From contig CAMFLL010000026.1 in assembly GCA_945957405.1 (NCBI GenBank), positions 1-37,788 of the forward strand: 37,788 bases of DNA. Reading direction: 5' to 3'. Shown one piece after another: positions 1-7,903 of the stretch; the stretch's first letter is position 1, and the number at the start of each line of letters is the position of its first letter. This stretch comes from an uncultured Mycolicibacterium sp. GTDB lineage: Bacteria > Actinomycetota > Actinomycetes > Mycobacteriales > Mycobacteriaceae. Under the pieces are notes generated by a model. The model was given only the letters and a program-made list of their open reading frames with translations, was not told where the DNA came from and did no database searches. The translations under genes were made by a program, and so were the position numbers.

Positions 1-1
1 A

Positions 2-220
2 CCGTTGATCGGTCTCGCCTACGACGGCGACCAACACCGCACCAACCGCGGTCGCTACGTACATGACATCGGCCGGAACGCAATGGTGGACCGCATGGGT
101 TGGCTCGACATCCACGTCGTGGCAGAACACAGCAGGGGTTACATCCTGCACCGGGTCCGCGAGGCGTTTCACCGGCGAGGCTGGGATCCGTACACGTTGA
201 CCCGTCGAGATTGCGCGTAG
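2..220 (+). CDS. DUF559-type endonuclease-like protein, C-terminal part (5' end outside window)
   Basis: The frame is open from the window edge and ends at TAG 218-220, so only the last 72 or so residues are present. They contain the stretch LAYDGDQHRT, a following Arg/Tyr-rich helix and a VVAEH strand. This is the usual end of mycobacterial DUF559 proteins, which carry a Vsr/very-short-patch-repair-like nuclease fold; the Asp of YDGDQH and the later Glu would belong to that core. The catalytic N-terminal part cannot be seen, so activity cannot be judged. It converges with arcA, with a 52-nt gap. Family assignment is from motif memory only. Confidence 0.6.
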   Translation, partial: PLIGLAYDGDQHRTNRGRYVHDIGRNAMVDRMGWLDIHVVAEHSRGYILHRVREAFHRRGWDPYTLTRRDCA

Positions 221-272
221 GGCTGTTGGACCGCGATATTCACAGCCCTCAGTGCAATTTCACCGGGACGAG

Positions 273-1475
273 CTACAGCGGGTCGCGCGCTGCCGGACAC
301 GACATGCACCGCGGCCCGCCGCGGCCGGTCCCCAGCTCCGATGCCGCGATGCGCAACACCTCGATACCGGAATCCTCAAGCCGGGAATTGGTTTCGGTAT
401 TCCGCTCGTACCCGACGACGACGCCGGGCGCCAGGGCCAGCGTGTTGTTCCCGTCGTCCCACTGCTCCCGCTCGGCGGTGACGGGATCAAGGCCGGTGTC
501 GATGACGCGAAGCTTGTCGATTCCCATCGCGTCGGCGGCGGCGTCGACGAAGGGGGCAGCCCGGTCGATCGTGACACTGCCGCCGACCGAGCGAATCGTG
601 AACGCCGACAACGAGTCCACGATGTTCGGATACATCACGACCGCATCGACGTCGACCATGGTGCACACGGTGTCGAGGTGCATCTGCGCGCGCTCCTGGG
701 CGATCGGCACCGCCAGGACGGTATGCGCCAGCCCGTCGTCGAACAGGCTGCGGGCCAACGCCTCGGCACCGGCGGGGGTGGTCCGCTCGCCGACACCGAC
801 GGCCACCACCCCCGGCGCCAGCAGCAGCACGTCGCCGCCTTCGACGGGGGCTGACCTCGACTCGTAGGCACGCCGCACCCCGAGGAATCGTTTGTGGTGC
901 GCGTAGATCAGATCGGTGAGTGACGTCTCGCGCAGGCGGGCGGGCAACGCCAGTGACGTGATGGCCACGCGCGGGCCGATCCAGAACGACGAGTCGCGGG
1001 TGAACAACAGGTTGGGCAGCGGTTCGATGACGAAGTCGCCACCGTGGTGCATGCGCCGCACCAGTGACAGTTCACCGCTGACCGGCAGTTCGTTGAACGT
1101 CATCCCCGCCATCAGTACATGCGCCAGCGGCGCGGCCTCCAGGCTTCGGAGATACGCTGAAAGCTCTTGCGCCAGCGGCAAACCCAGTCGACGCGAATCC
1201 ACCGCGGCCGAAATGCCGTGCATCCGCGCCGCGCCACTGGCCAGCGCCTCGGTCAGCAGGTCGCCAAGCAGCAGCACCTCGACCCCCCGCGATCGCAGCA
1301 GCTCGGCGAAGGCATCGTGCTCCTCCTGCGCGCGGGCCACCCAAGGCAGGCCATCGAACAGCAATTTGTCATTGTTCTGCGGGGTGAGGCGTTGCAATTC
1401 GGCCCCTGGCCGATGCAGGATCACCGTCCGCAGTGTCCCGACCTCGGAGTTTGCGCCCAGCGCGGCAGTACTCAC
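273..1475 (-). CDS. arcA: Arginine deiminase ArcA
   Basis: Hydrolyses L-arginine to citrulline and ammonia in the cytoplasm (EC 3.5.3.6), the first step of the arginine deiminase pathway. The 400-residue length is normal for the family. Visible motifs are the substrate-binding [18 protein letters not shown], the [10 protein letters not shown] catalytic His region, and the C-terminal GGPRCMSC, whose first Cys (about residue 390) is the expected nucleophile. The start is GTG at 1475, because a TAACGT -10 box lies 7 nt upstream and no ribosome-binding site is present. No arcB (ornithine transcarbamylase) or arcC (carbamate kinase) is adjacent, so this gene may supply citrulline or ammonia rather than a full ATP-yielding pathway. 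It is divergent from soxR, separated by 46 nt. Confidence 0.95.
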   Translation of the reverse strand: MSTAALGANSEVGTLRTVILHRPGAELQRLTPQNNDKLLFDGLPWVARAQEEHDAFAELLRSRGVEVLLLGDLLTEALASGAARMHGISAAVDSRRLGLPLAQELSAYLRSLEAAPLAHVLMAGMTFNELPVSGELSLVRRMHHGGDFVIEPLPNLLFTRDSSFWIGPRVAITSLALPARLRETSLTDLIYAHHKRFLGVRRAYESRSAPVEGGDVLLLAPGVVAVGVGERTTPAGAEALARSLFDDGLAHTVLAVPIAQERAQMHLDTVCTMVDVDAVVMYPNIVDSLSAFTIRSVGGSVTIDRAAPFVDAAADAMGIDKLRVIDTGLDPVTAEREQWDDGNNTLALAPGVVVGYERNTETNSRLEDSGIEVLRIAASELGTGRGGPRCMSCPAARDPL

Positions 1476-1482
1476 AGCTAGA

Positions 1483-1488
1483 ACGTTA
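1483..1488 (-). promoter_or_regulatory. Predicted -10 box of leaderless arcA promoter
   Basis: On the minus strand TAACGT fits the mycobacterial TANNNT -10 pattern. It ends 7 nt before the GTG start of arcA, the usual spacing to a transcription start, so the mRNA would begin at the start codon. No good -35 is visible. The position expected for a -35 lies inside the SoxR-type palindrome at 1499-1520. Confidence 0.5.
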
Positions 1489-1498
1489 TCGCGAACCT

Positions 1499-1520
1499 CA
1501 CCTCAACTATTGTTCAGGTG
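1499..1520. promoter_or_regulatory. SoxR/MerR-type palindromic operator between arcA and soxR
   Basis: A 22-bp imperfect palindrome with half-sites CACCTCAAC and GTTCAGGTG around TATT; 18 of 22 positions match the reverse complement. The core resembles the SoxR box (CCTCAAG...CTTGAGG). It ends 1 nt before the soxR ATG, covers a possible soxR -10 (TATTGT, 1508-1513) and reaches the expected -35 position of arcA. It could therefore control both genes. Confidence 0.7.
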
Positions 1521-1521
1521 T

Positions 1522-1953
1522 ATGAACCCCTTCGAGTTGACGCCAGGTGAACTCGCCCACCGCGCCGGGGTGGCGGTCTCTGCGCTGCACTTCTACGAAC
1601 GCGAAGGTCTGATCACCAGCCGCCGTACATCGGGCAATCAGCGCCGCTATACCAGGGACACGCTGCGACGAGTCGCGTTCATCCGGATGTCGCAGCGCCT
1701 CGGCATCCCGCTGTCCCGGGTGCGCGACGCCCTCGACACCCTGCCGACCGAGCGCGTCCCCACCAGCAAGGACTGGGCTCGGCTGTCGGCCGGTTGGCGC
1801 CAAGACCTCGACGACCGGATCCTGCATCTGCAACGCCTCCGCGACAACCTGGCGGGCTGTATCGGCTGTGGGTGCCTGAGCCTGAAGAGCTGCACGTTGT
1901 CCAACCCCGGGGACGAACTTGCCGCGCAGGGACCCGGGCCGGTTCGGCTCTGA
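1522..1953 (+). CDS. soxR: Redox-sensitive MerR-family activator SoxR
   Basis: A 143-residue transcription factor. A MerR winged-helix DNA-binding domain (about residues 8-75, [20 protein letters not shown]) is followed by a dimerisation helix and the cluster [12 protein letters not shown] (CX2CXCX5C) near residue 115, which is the [2Fe-2S] ligand set of SoxR. In actinobacteria SoxR senses redox-cycling compounds and usually controls a few local genes rather than soxS. The ATG at 1522 is chosen because the domain begins right after it and the operator lies directly upstream. Translation is probably leaderless. alkB follows 28 nt downstream but has its own predicted -10 box. Confidence 0.92.
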   Translation: MNPFELTPGELAHRAGVAVSALHFYEREGLITSRRTSGNQRRYTRDTLRRVAFIRMSQRLGIPLSRVRDALDTLPTERVPTSKDWARLSAGWRQDLDDRILHLQRLRDNLAGCIGCGCLSLKSCTLSNPGDELAAQGPGPVRL

Positions 1954-1969
1954 TCGAACGTCTGTGCGA

Positions 1970-1975
1970 TACGCT
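1970..1975 (+). promoter_or_regulatory. Predicted -10 box of leaderless alkB promoter
   Basis: TACGCT fits TANNNT and is followed 6 nt later by the GTG at 1982. This matches leaderless mycobacterial transcripts and supports that GTG as the alkB start. Confidence 0.45.
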
Positions 1976-1981
1976 TGCGCA

Positions 1982-2578
1982 GTGTCAGTGTCCGTACAGG
2001 GGTCGCTGTTCGACCACGACGAACGGCGCCGGTTGGCTCACGGCGCCTGGATCGACGTCCGCGCCGGATGGCTGGATGCCGAGGACAGTCTGTTCAACGA
2101 GCTGATGCAGGCCATCCCCTGGCGCGCCGAGCGCAGGCAGATGTATGACCGCGTGCTGGACGTGCCGAGGCTGGTCAGCTTCCATGACCTCGTCGAGGAA
2201 CCCGCACCCCATCCCGCGCTGAAACAGATCCGCCGCCGACTCAACGACATCTACGCCGGCGAACTCGGCGAACCGTTCACCACCGCGGGCATGTGCCTGT
2301 ACCGCGACGGCAACGACAGTGTGGCCTGGCACGGTGACACCATCGGCCGTTCGAGCACAGAGGACACGATGGTCGCGATCGTCAGTCTCGGGGCCGCCCG
2401 GACGTTCGCGCTGCGACCGCGTGGCGGCGGCTCGTCGCTGCGGATCAAGCACGCCCACGGCGACCTGCTGGTGATGGGTGGTTCGTGTCAACGCACCTGG
2501 GAGCACGCCATCCCGAAGACGGCCAGGCCGACGGGCCCGCGGATCAGCATCCAGTTCCGGCCCAGAGACGTGCGGTGA
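1982..2578 (+). CDS. alkB: AlkB-family 2-oxoglutarate/Fe(II) dioxygenase (alkylated DNA repair)
   Basis: Predicted to remove methyl groups oxidatively from N1-methyladenine and N3-methylcytosine in DNA or RNA. The 198-residue protein shows LYRDGNDSVAWHGD, giving the metal ligands His117 and Asp119, a distal ligand His175 in TWEHAIPK, and Arg187 in GPRISIQFR for 2-oxoglutarate. All key residues of the family are present. The frame runs further upstream, but GTG 1982 fits both the -10 box and the conserved N-terminus; GTG 1988 is an alternative. The gene ends 3 nt before the stop of the convergent lipoprotein gene. Confidence 0.92.
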   Translation: MSVSVQGSLFDHDERRRLAHGAWIDVRAGWLDAEDSLFNELMQAIPWRAERRQMYDRVLDVPRLVSFHDLVEEPAPHPALKQIRRRLNDIYAGELGEPFTTAGMCLYRDGNDSVAWHGDTIGRSSTEDTMVAIVSLGAARTFALRPRGGGSSLRIKHAHGDLLVMGGSCQRTWEHAIPKTARPTGPRISIQFRPRDVR

Positions 2579-2581
2579 CCG

Positions 2582-3244
2582 CTAGTTCTTGATGGCCTTG
2601 ACGGCCTCGGTGAGCAGCGACTCGGCCCGTTTGGTGTCGACGGGTACCACCGGCTTGTCCGGTAGCACCAGCGGGTTGGCGGTGACCATCACCTGGTAAT
2701 TGCCGAACTGCGCGAGATAGCTGTACACCTCGCCGGTCTGCGGCTTGTTGTTGATCGTCGTCTGCAACACCCGGTGCACGCCTTGGGTGTTGACCCCGTC
2801 GATGTTGGGCGCGGGCACGCTTTCGACGGTGCCCCGCAACGCACCGCCGGCGAACGACACCTTCTTGCAGTTGTCGGCGGGCGCCTTCAACGGGATCTCG
2901 TTCGAAGTCTCCATCGCGATGGTGATGAAGCGGGTGCCCTCGCCTTCGGCGGACACCGCGGCCATGTTGCCCTTGGTGTCGTCGGGTATCACCTGGCCCT
3001 TGGCGAACTCAACACAATCGGCCGGGTCGAACTTCAGCGTCTGCGGCAGCTTCTGATTGGCCAGCATCTTCTGGTCGATACCGGTCGGCGGCACCTCGGT
3101 GACCTTGAAGTCAGGGCCGAACGAGGACTTCACCTCTGAGATCTTGGCGATGTCCGCCGACGCGGAATCGGAGCCCTTCCCTGACGAACACGCGGCCAGA
3201 ACAGCGACACAACCGACTACGACAAGCACCCTGTGTATGGACAT
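2582..3244 (-). CDS. Mycobacterial lipoprotein, DUF5642-like
   Basis: A 220-residue exported lipoprotein with a short basic N-terminus, hydrophobic core and lipobox LAAC (Cys19), followed by a Ser/Gly linker. The mature domain has a DPADC motif and a second Cys (APADNCKK), plausible disulfide partners. I read it as the mycobacterial DUF5642 family, whose function is unknown; the fold may resemble the PknH/LppH extracellular sensor type. It lies 27 nt downstream of a similar lipoprotein gene on the same strand, so the pair is probably one operon and a duplication. Confidence is high for a lipoprotein, moderate for the family name. Confidence 0.75.
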   Translation of the reverse strand: MSIHRVLVVVGCVAVLAACSSGKGSDSASADIAKISEVKSSFGPDFKVTEVPPTGIDQKMLANQKLPQTLKFDPADCVEFAKGQVIPDDTKGNMAAVSAEGEGTRFITIAMETSNEIPLKAPADNCKKVSFAGGALRGTVESVPAPNIDGVNTQGVHRVLQTTINNKPQTGEVYSYLAQFGNYQVMVTANPLVLPDKPVVPVDTKRAESLLTEAVKAIKN

Positions 3245-3271
3245 CGGGCGTCAATCTACCCACCCGCTCCG

Positions 3272-3931
3272 TCATCCGCGCAACGCCGAGACGGTTTTCA
3301 CCAACAGTTCGGCGGCGAACTGCGACGGCAGCGGCGGATGGGGTGAGCCCGGGTCCACGATCAGGGTGACGAAGACGTAATGGTCGCCGAGGTACGCGGT
3401 GAAAGTCTGCGTACGGGAATCGGTCTCGTTACCTGATTCGACGACGGTACGGATATCTGCGGACACCCCGACCGTCTCGACGCCCTCGATGTGGGGCGCC
3501 TCGACCACGCTCGCCGACGCCGAGGACCGGCCGTACGTCATGGTCCACTGCGCGCACTCGGTGCGCAGGGCCGGGTCGGGCGCCATCACCTGCGCGGTGG
3601 CCACCACGACGTAGAGCAGCCCACCGTCCCCCGAACCCGAGAGCCCCTGCGCCGGCGCGCCGGCGGCCGGGTCGACCAGTTGCGCACACGGGGCCGGCTC
3701 GGCGGTCCAGCCGGCGCGGAATCCCCACAGCTCGGCTGGTGACGCGGCGCCGGGCGCGTCCCCGACTTCGTAACCCGGCGGCAGGTCGGCGCGCACCCGT
3801 TTGACGCGGTTCGGGTCGACGGTGACGACGGTTGACTCCGGGGCACGCACCGACGGCGGCGCCGGGGCAGGTGACGAAGAACACCCGAGCACTGTCATCA
3901 CGATCAGCACACACATCACCGACACCCGCAC
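3272..3931 (-). CDS. Mycobacterial lipoprotein, DUF5642-like (paralog of next gene)
   Basis: An exported lipoprotein with lipobox VLGC after a short hydrophobic stretch, a Pro/Ala-rich linker and a mature domain sharing features with its neighbour: a VRADLPPGYEV-type opening, a Cys in APCAQLVDP, a second Cys in RTECAQW, then an HIEGVETVGV segment matching NIDGVNTQGV in the downstream gene. The frame is open up to 4012, but that start gives a long non-signal N-terminus. GTG 3931 (with GTG 3925, GTG 3919 and ATG 3916 as alternatives) gives a normal signal peptide, and a TATCAA box lies 7 nt before it. First gene of the lipoprotein pair. Confidence 0.72.
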   Translation of the reverse strand: MRVSVMCVLIVMTVLGCSSSPAPAPPSVRAPESTVVTVDPNRVKRVRADLPPGYEVGDAPGAASPAELWGFRAGWTAEPAPCAQLVDPAAGAPAQGLSGSGDGGLLYVVVATAQVMAPDPALRTECAQWTMTYGRSSASASVVEAPHIEGVETVGVSADIRTVVESGNETDSRTQTFTAYLGDHYVFVTLIVDPGSPHPPLPSQFAAELLVKTVSALRG

Positions 3932-4119
3932 AGGGCTTTTGATAGCACAGAACGGCTGGCGCGCTTGGTTATTCCCTAGCTGGCTGCCATCTTTTCCCCA
4001 AGATCCGGCCAATTTTCGTTAGCCCGAACACATCTTGTATTCCCGCGGAAGAAAACCGTTCACAACGCCGTTTTTCTATGCGGATCCTGAGATCCATGTA
4101 GTGAATAGGTGGAAAGAAG
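3932..4119. promoter_or_regulatory. Divergent intergenic region, lipoprotein pair / small secreted proteins
   Basis: These 188 nt are clearly lower in GC than the surroundings and separate two divergent units. They should hold both promoters. A GGAAAGAAG ribosome-binding site precedes the ATG at 4120. I could not identify a convincing -35/-10 pair or an operator. Confidence 0.4.
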
Positions 4120-4389
4120 ATGAGAAAGTTCGCTGTCCTGGCGTTCGCAACCGCGGCGTTGGCGCTGGTCATACCGGCGCAGGCAGGGGCAGCACCATCC
4201 GGCACCGGATCGGCCCAGAACACCGTCAATGCCCTGGAAGCCAGCGGCTATGAGGTGCATCTGTCCAAGGTCGGCACCGGCGAGCTGGAGTTGTGCACTG
4301 TCGATTCAATCAAGCCCGGCGACAGTCGCCGCGGCGACACGATGAACCGAGTGGTCCTGCAACCCGTGTATTTGACGGCGCGCTGCTGA
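4120..4389 (+). CDS. Small secreted protein (mycobacterial family, tandem copy 1)
   Basis: An 89-residue precursor with a Sec signal peptide (MRKFAVLAFATAALALV..., probable cleavage after AQAGA) and a mature domain of about 65 residues. The mature part reads VNALEASGYEVHLSKVG, then a Cys in ELCTV and a final Cys as the last residue, which could form one disulfide. It is paralogous to the next gene: both have the GY-V-L-KVG segment, a central Cys and a terminal Cys. The start is supported by the GGAAAGAAG site. Function is unknown; the protein is likely periplasmic or extracellular. Confidence 0.82.
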   Translation: MRKFAVLAFATAALALVIPAQAGAAPSGTGSAQNTVNALEASGYEVHLSKVGTGELELCTVDSIKPGDSRRGDTMNRVVLQPVYLTARC

Positions 4390-4483
4390 CGTATCCAGCC
4401 GGGACCTGACACATCGGGGGTCGTGTGGCACAGCCAGTACTCGGGTGGCTCTGTGCCGCATCACAATTCTGAAAGGCACGTCA

Positions 4484-4789
4484 ATGAAGATGTCAGCGTT
4501 TCCAGCTGTCGCCGTGGCCTTCGCGGGCCTGGGCCTTGGGCTGGCCGGGGTGGCCGATGCCGCCCCGACCGGGCCGTCCACGGTCGACCAGACCATCAAC
4601 CGGTTGCAGGCCGACGGTTACAAAGTGGTCCTCAACAAGGTCGGCGCCCAACCCCTCGACCAATGCTCCGTGAGCGCAGTGCGGCCGGGACAGACGTTCG
4701 TCCGCAATGACTCCGGCGCTCCGGGGGCCGGCAACGACATCGTGACGACGGTCACCGACAAGACCGTCTACGTCGATGTGAAGTGTTGA
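4484..4789 (+). CDS. Small secreted protein (mycobacterial family, tandem copy 2)
   Basis: A 101-residue precursor with an Ala/Gly-rich signal peptide ending near ADAAP. The mature domain (TINRLQADGYKVVLNKVG, QCSVSAVRPGQ, ending TVYVDVKC) matches copy 1 and keeps both Cys residues. The ATG at 4484 has GAAAGG 7 nt upstream (4471-4476); the frame extends upstream, but the earlier start lacks a ribosome-binding site and would spoil the signal peptide. It ends just before a strong hairpin. Function unknown. Confidence 0.85.
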   Translation: MKMSAFPAVAVAFAGLGLGLAGVADAAPTGPSTVDQTINRLQADGYKVVLNKVGAQPLDQCSVSAVRPGQTFVRNDSGAPGAGNDIVTTVTDKTVYVDVKC

Positions 4790-4798
4790 GGTAGAACA

Positions 4799-4845
4799 CA
4801 ATTGGGTGCGGGGCGATCCAGGTGGACGCCCCGCACCATCAATTG
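4799..4845. terminator. Bidirectional hairpin terminator
   Basis: Stem arms GGTGCGGGGCG (4805-4815) and CGCCCCGCACC (4827-4837) pair perfectly over 11 bp. Beyond a 2-nt bulge, CAATTG (4799-4804) pairs with CAATTG (4840-4845). It sits between the stops of the secreted-protein gene and tspO, and the tspO stop codon lies within its base. There is no long U tract, but the length and position fit a shared terminator. Confidence 0.75.
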
Positions 4846-5315
4846 AGTCGCCAGATGTCGGTCGACATCACGGTGGCGAATGTGCACCACAGCGGGTAGG
4901 GCGCCAGCGCTAGGCCGGCCTTCGGGTTGACGGCGGCGGTGCGGCGGGCCAGGTCGGCGCTGCTGAGCGCAAGTGCACCGGCCGCGACGGCGGACGGACC
5001 CAGCTTGTGCAGGCGGAAGAACAGCCAGCTCCAGCTGGCGTTGAGCGCCAGGTTGGTCGTCAGCGCTGCCACGTACGCGCGGGTCTTGGCGTCGTCGCCC
5101 TCGGCGCGCAGTGCGTCGATCGTGGACGCCGACGTGGCGGCGATGGTGCCGTACAACGTGGTCCACGCGACGGGGAAGACGCCGTTGGGTGGCACGTAGG
5201 CCGGCTTCTTGATGGTCGGATACCACGTCTCGACCCCTGATTTACTGGCCACGCTTCCGATGGCGGCGGCCCCCGCGGTGGCCAGTCCGGTGGCGATCAA
5301 CGTACGTATCCGCAT
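4839..5315 (-). CDS. tspO: TspO/MBR family membrane protein
   Basis: A 158-residue membrane protein of the translocator/peripheral-benzodiazepine-receptor family, which binds porphyrins and is linked to tetrapyrrole and stress responses. Family signatures are WYPTIKKPAYVPPNGVFP near the N-terminus, the amphipathic NLALNASWSWLFF and the C-terminal YPLWCTFATVMSTDIWRLN. The usual five transmembrane helices fit. The length is normal. It shares a terminator with the convergent secreted-protein gene and is not in an obvious operon with the PE-PPE gene behind it (44-nt gap, same strand). Confidence 0.92.
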   Translation of the reverse strand: MRIRTLIATGLATAGAAAIGSVASKSGVETWYPTIKKPAYVPPNGVFPVAWTTLYGTIAATSASTIDALRAEGDDAKTRAYVAALTTNLALNASWSWLFFRLHKLGPSAVAAGALALSSADLARRTAAVNPKAGLALAPYPLWCTFATVMSTDIWRLN

Positions 5316-5359
5316 GCCGCCAAATTACCCGGACAGCCAGGGCACCAAACCGGACCGGC

Positions 5360-6886
5360 TCAGGCGGCGTCCTTGGCGGTCGAGGTGGGTTTGGCTCGCG
5401 CGGTGTCCTTAACCTTGTCCGTGCGCTTGACCGTGTCTTGGTCCTTGACCTTGCGCATGACCGTGTCCTTGACCTTGTGGCCGGTGGCGCCGTTCGACTC
5501 CCGGCCCTCGGCACGCTGCCCGGTCAGCTCCTTGACGAGCTTGCGCACCGGACGATCCTCCTTGGCGCGCACCGCTTTCGGGGTGTCGTCGACACCGATC
5601 GGGTTGCGCACCACATCACGCAGCGGCCCCGCGGTCGTCTTGTCACGTTTGGTGACGGGAGCCGGTTCCTCATCGACAGTCTGGCTCGTGGCGCCGACGT
5701 CGGCGTCCGGCTCTGGCAGGTCCTGACCGCCGACACCGTAGGGGCTGGTCGCGGGTTTGGTGCCGAACGGGCGAAAATCGGGGTCGCCCTTGGCTTCCGA
5801 GATACCGTCATCCCATCCCGTCGGGATGGCCACCGCGAGGTCCCGCAGGTGAGGGACCGGGTTCGACAGGTTGACCAGACGCGCCCGCGTCGGCGTGCCG
5901 ACATCGTCCGGATCGCGGTCGTAGGCCCACTCGATGATGACGCGCGCCGGGGCGTCGAGGGCGGTCAGGATCGGTGACGGCACACCCAGCTGCTCCAGCG
6001 GTATGAGGATGGGCAGCCGCTCGGCGGGGATCAGGTAGTAGTCGGTGTCACCGGCGTGGCCCTGGTACTGCATATCCCCCACCGCGGGGGAGAAATAGTC
6101 ACTGTGCTCGTACACGATGCCCGCGATGGCGTTGGCGGTCGCGAGCGGGTTCAGCGGATACAGCGGGAAATCGGACCAGCCGTCGTACTGCCTGCTGATG
6201 TCGACGGTGCGATACCCCGTGTCGGTCGGCGTCGCCCCGTCGAACGTCACCCCGAGGATCGGGATGTGCAGCCCCTTGAACCGCATCAGGATGCCGCCGT
6301 TGGGCCGGTTGGGGTTGCCGATCAGGACGAACGACAGATCGTCGACACCCGGCACGGTTCCGGGGGGCGCTTCGGCGAGCCGACGTTTCAGCAGCGTGGC
6401 GATGCGGGCGCTCTGCGAATAGCCGAACACGACGTAGTCGGTGGTGTCGGTCGGGTCGCCGGCATAGCCGAGGCTGCGGCAGGACCCACCGACAGCACAA
6501 CCCTCGAGATTGTCGACACCGGTCGCCACCGAGTCGTCGAATTTGCTGCTGCCGTACAGCGGCCAGAACTGTTCCGGGGTGTACACCGCTTTGCGCTGGT
6601 AGTCGCTGTCGACCGCGACCGGGCCGGCGGTGTCATCGCCGCGCACCGCAGCGGTGGGGATGATGTAACGCTCGCGGACACCGTCGACGTAGGCGTCGAC
6701 GAAACCCGGGTCTTCGCCGTAATCGTCGGAGGTGGCCGACACCAGCGGGTGTTCCGTACCGCCCATGATCAATGCCGTCGTCGCCAGCAGTTGCACGAAG
6801 GCCGCCATCGGAGTGGACCAACCGAGCGCAACCACGGCCCCCACGATCACTGCGACCCAACCCGCCGCCCGTATTTGTGCCCGCAT
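5360..6886 (-). CDS. Stand-alone PE-PPE-domain alpha/beta hydrolase with basic C-terminal tail
   Basis: A 508-residue protein with one N-terminal hydrophobic segment (about residues 8-45, signal or anchor) and a PE-PPE domain (serine hydrolase, PF08237 type). GYSQSA holds the probable nucleophile Ser158, and a VLIGNPNRPNGG strand follows. There is no PE or PPE leader domain, so this is the free-standing mycobacterial version, possibly an esterase at the cell envelope. Residues 400-508 are low complexity and strongly charged, with KVKD repeats. The frame is open to 7159, but ATG 6886 directly precedes the hydrophobic segment and is preferred. It is divergent from the LpqN-like gene. Confidence 0.85.
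   Translation of the reverse strand: MRAQIRAAGWVAVIVGAVVALGWSTPMAAFVQLLATTALIMGGTEHPLVSATSDDYGEDPGFVDAYVDGVRERYIIPTAAVRGDDTAGPVAVDSDYQRKAVYTPEQFWPLYGSSKFDDSVATGVDNLEGCAVGGSCRSLGYAGDPTDTTDYVVFGYSQSARIATLLKRRLAEAPPGTVPGVDDLSFVLIGNPNRPNGGILMRFKGLHIPILGVTFDGATPTDTGYRTVDISRQYDGWSDFPLYPLNPLATANAIAGIVYEHSDYFSPAVGDMQYQGHAGDTDYYLIPAERLPILIPLEQLGVPSPILTALDAPARVIIEWAYDRDPDDVGTPTRARLVNLSNPVPHLRDLAVAIPTGWDDGISEAKGDPDFRPFGTKPATSPYGVGGQDLPEPDADVGATSQTVDEEPAPVTKRDKTTAGPLRDVVRNPIGVDDTPKAVRAKEDRPVRKLVKELTGQRAEGRESNGATGHKVKDTVMRKVKDQDTVKRTDKVKDTARAKPTSTAKDAA
5399..5476 (-). repeat. Degenerate KVKDT repeats in the PE-PPE protein tail
   Basis: The DNA encodes three KVKD units (KVKDTV, KVKDQDTV, KVKDTA) with a KRTD variant between them, from degenerate repeats of a CTTGACC/CTTAACC-type unit. 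The tail is rich in Lys, Arg, Asp and Thr and is probably unstructured. Such a repeat could vary in copy number between strains. Confidence 0.6.
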
Positions 6887-7092
6887 CCCGACCCCGACCC
6901 TGCCGCGCAGTGATCTTCGCCGTTCGCTGGCGAGCGACGGTCCCGCGGCACCGCTGCAGCCCCGAATCCGCAGGATAAGGAGATCATGCACCCCCGGCTC
7001 GATCCCCGATAGCAACTTCGCCGAAGTTTGTGACCCCGTTTCCCGACGGACACCGGGCGGTGCGATCGACTGCGGCGCGCGAGGGCGGGATG

Positions 7093-7126
7093 TTCCAATC
7101 GGATTCCAACCGGCCGTCGTTAAGCT
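7093..7126 (+). promoter_or_regulatory. Candidate SARP operator and -10 box ahead of the LpqN-like gene
   Basis: Two direct copies of TTCCAAY at 7093-7099 and 7104-7110 start exactly 11 bp apart. They are followed after 10 nt by TAAGCT (7121-7126), a TANNNT -10 box. SARP/AfsR regulators are known to bind direct heptamer repeats of 11-bp period just upstream of the -10. The same layout recurs at 10907-10940. The predicted transcript would have a leader of about 48 nt before the ATG at 7181. Confidence 0.6.
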
Positions 7127-7180
7127 CCGCTGCGATTTGGCCCCGCCGAAGTTTGCCACCGCCCGAAGGAGAACGACCCC

Positions 7181-7903
7181 ATGAGAAAACTCACCGCCGT
7201 GACCGGCGCCGGCCTCGCCACCGTCGCGCTGTGCGTCGCGTTGGTCGGTTGCGGTTCCGACTCGAAGTCGGAAACGTCATCGTCGTCCGCCGCGGCATCG
7301 ACGAGCGCGTCGAAGGCAACCACCAGCGCCGAGGCCACCGAGAAGAAATCGAACCTGACCGACGCCACGCCGCCGCCCGAGTCGGGGACGCACCGGACCA
7401 TCCAGGACTACGTCAAGGAGAACGGCATCCAGGAGACGGTGATCAAGCGCGGTGACCCGGGGCCGTCCATCGATCTGCCGGTGCCGGACGGCTGGCAGGC
7501 CACCGACGAGCTACCGGAGGCGCCGTACGGAGCCATCGTCTATCAGGACACCGCGGTGCCGGACAACCCGCCGCGCATCCTGGCGATCGTGTCCAAGCTC
7601 ACCGGAAACGTCGACCCTGCCGAGATCCTGTCCCTGGCCTCCGGTGAACTGCAGAACATCCCGGGCTATGACGGGCCCACCGAGGGACAGCAGGATTCGC
7701 TCGGCGGGTTCGATGCCGTGCAGCTCGGCGGCAACTACGACGTCGACGGCAAGCAGGGCATGATCGCGCAGAAGACCGTCGTGATCCCCGGCCAGGACGG
7801 TCTGTACGTGCTGCAGCTCAATGCCTATTCCGACGAGTCGGAGGCAGGCATCCTCGGCGAGGCCACCAGCATCGTCGACGAGCAGACCACCATCACTCCT
7901 TAA
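7181..7903 (+). CDS. LpqN/LpqT-family lipoprotein
   Basis: A 240-residue lipoprotein: signal peptide with lipobox LVGC (Cys24), a Ser/Ala/Thr-rich linker to about residue 60, then the LpqN/LpqT domain. Landmarks are IQDYVKENGI, PVPDGWQ, YQDTAVPDNPPRI, the FDAVQLGGNYDVDGKQ segment and a conserved C-terminal end. In mycobacteria these proteins sit in the envelope; their biochemical role is not settled (LpqN itself has been linked to host and lipid interactions). AGGAG lies upstream of the ATG. The gene is preceded by a candidate SARP operator, and its stop TAA overlaps the stop of the convergent SARP gene within TTAA 7900-7903. Confidence 0.88.
   Translation: MRKLTAVTGAGLATVALCVALVGCGSDSKSETSSSSAAASTSASKATTSAEATEKKSNLTDATPPPESGTHRTIQDYVKENGIQETVIKRGDPGPSIDLPVPDGWQATDELPEAPYGAIVYQDTAVPDNPPRILAIVSKLTGNVDPAEILSLASGELQNIPGYDGPTEGQQDSLGGFDAVQLGGNYDVDGKQGMIAQKTVVIPGQDGLYVLQLNAYSDESEAGILGEATSIVDEQTTITP

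Noticed and set aside
6887..7159. N-terminal extension of the PE-PPE protein to 7159
   Set aside because: It would cover the probable promoter of the LpqN-like gene, including the repeat site, and puts 91 unordered residues before the signal-like segment.
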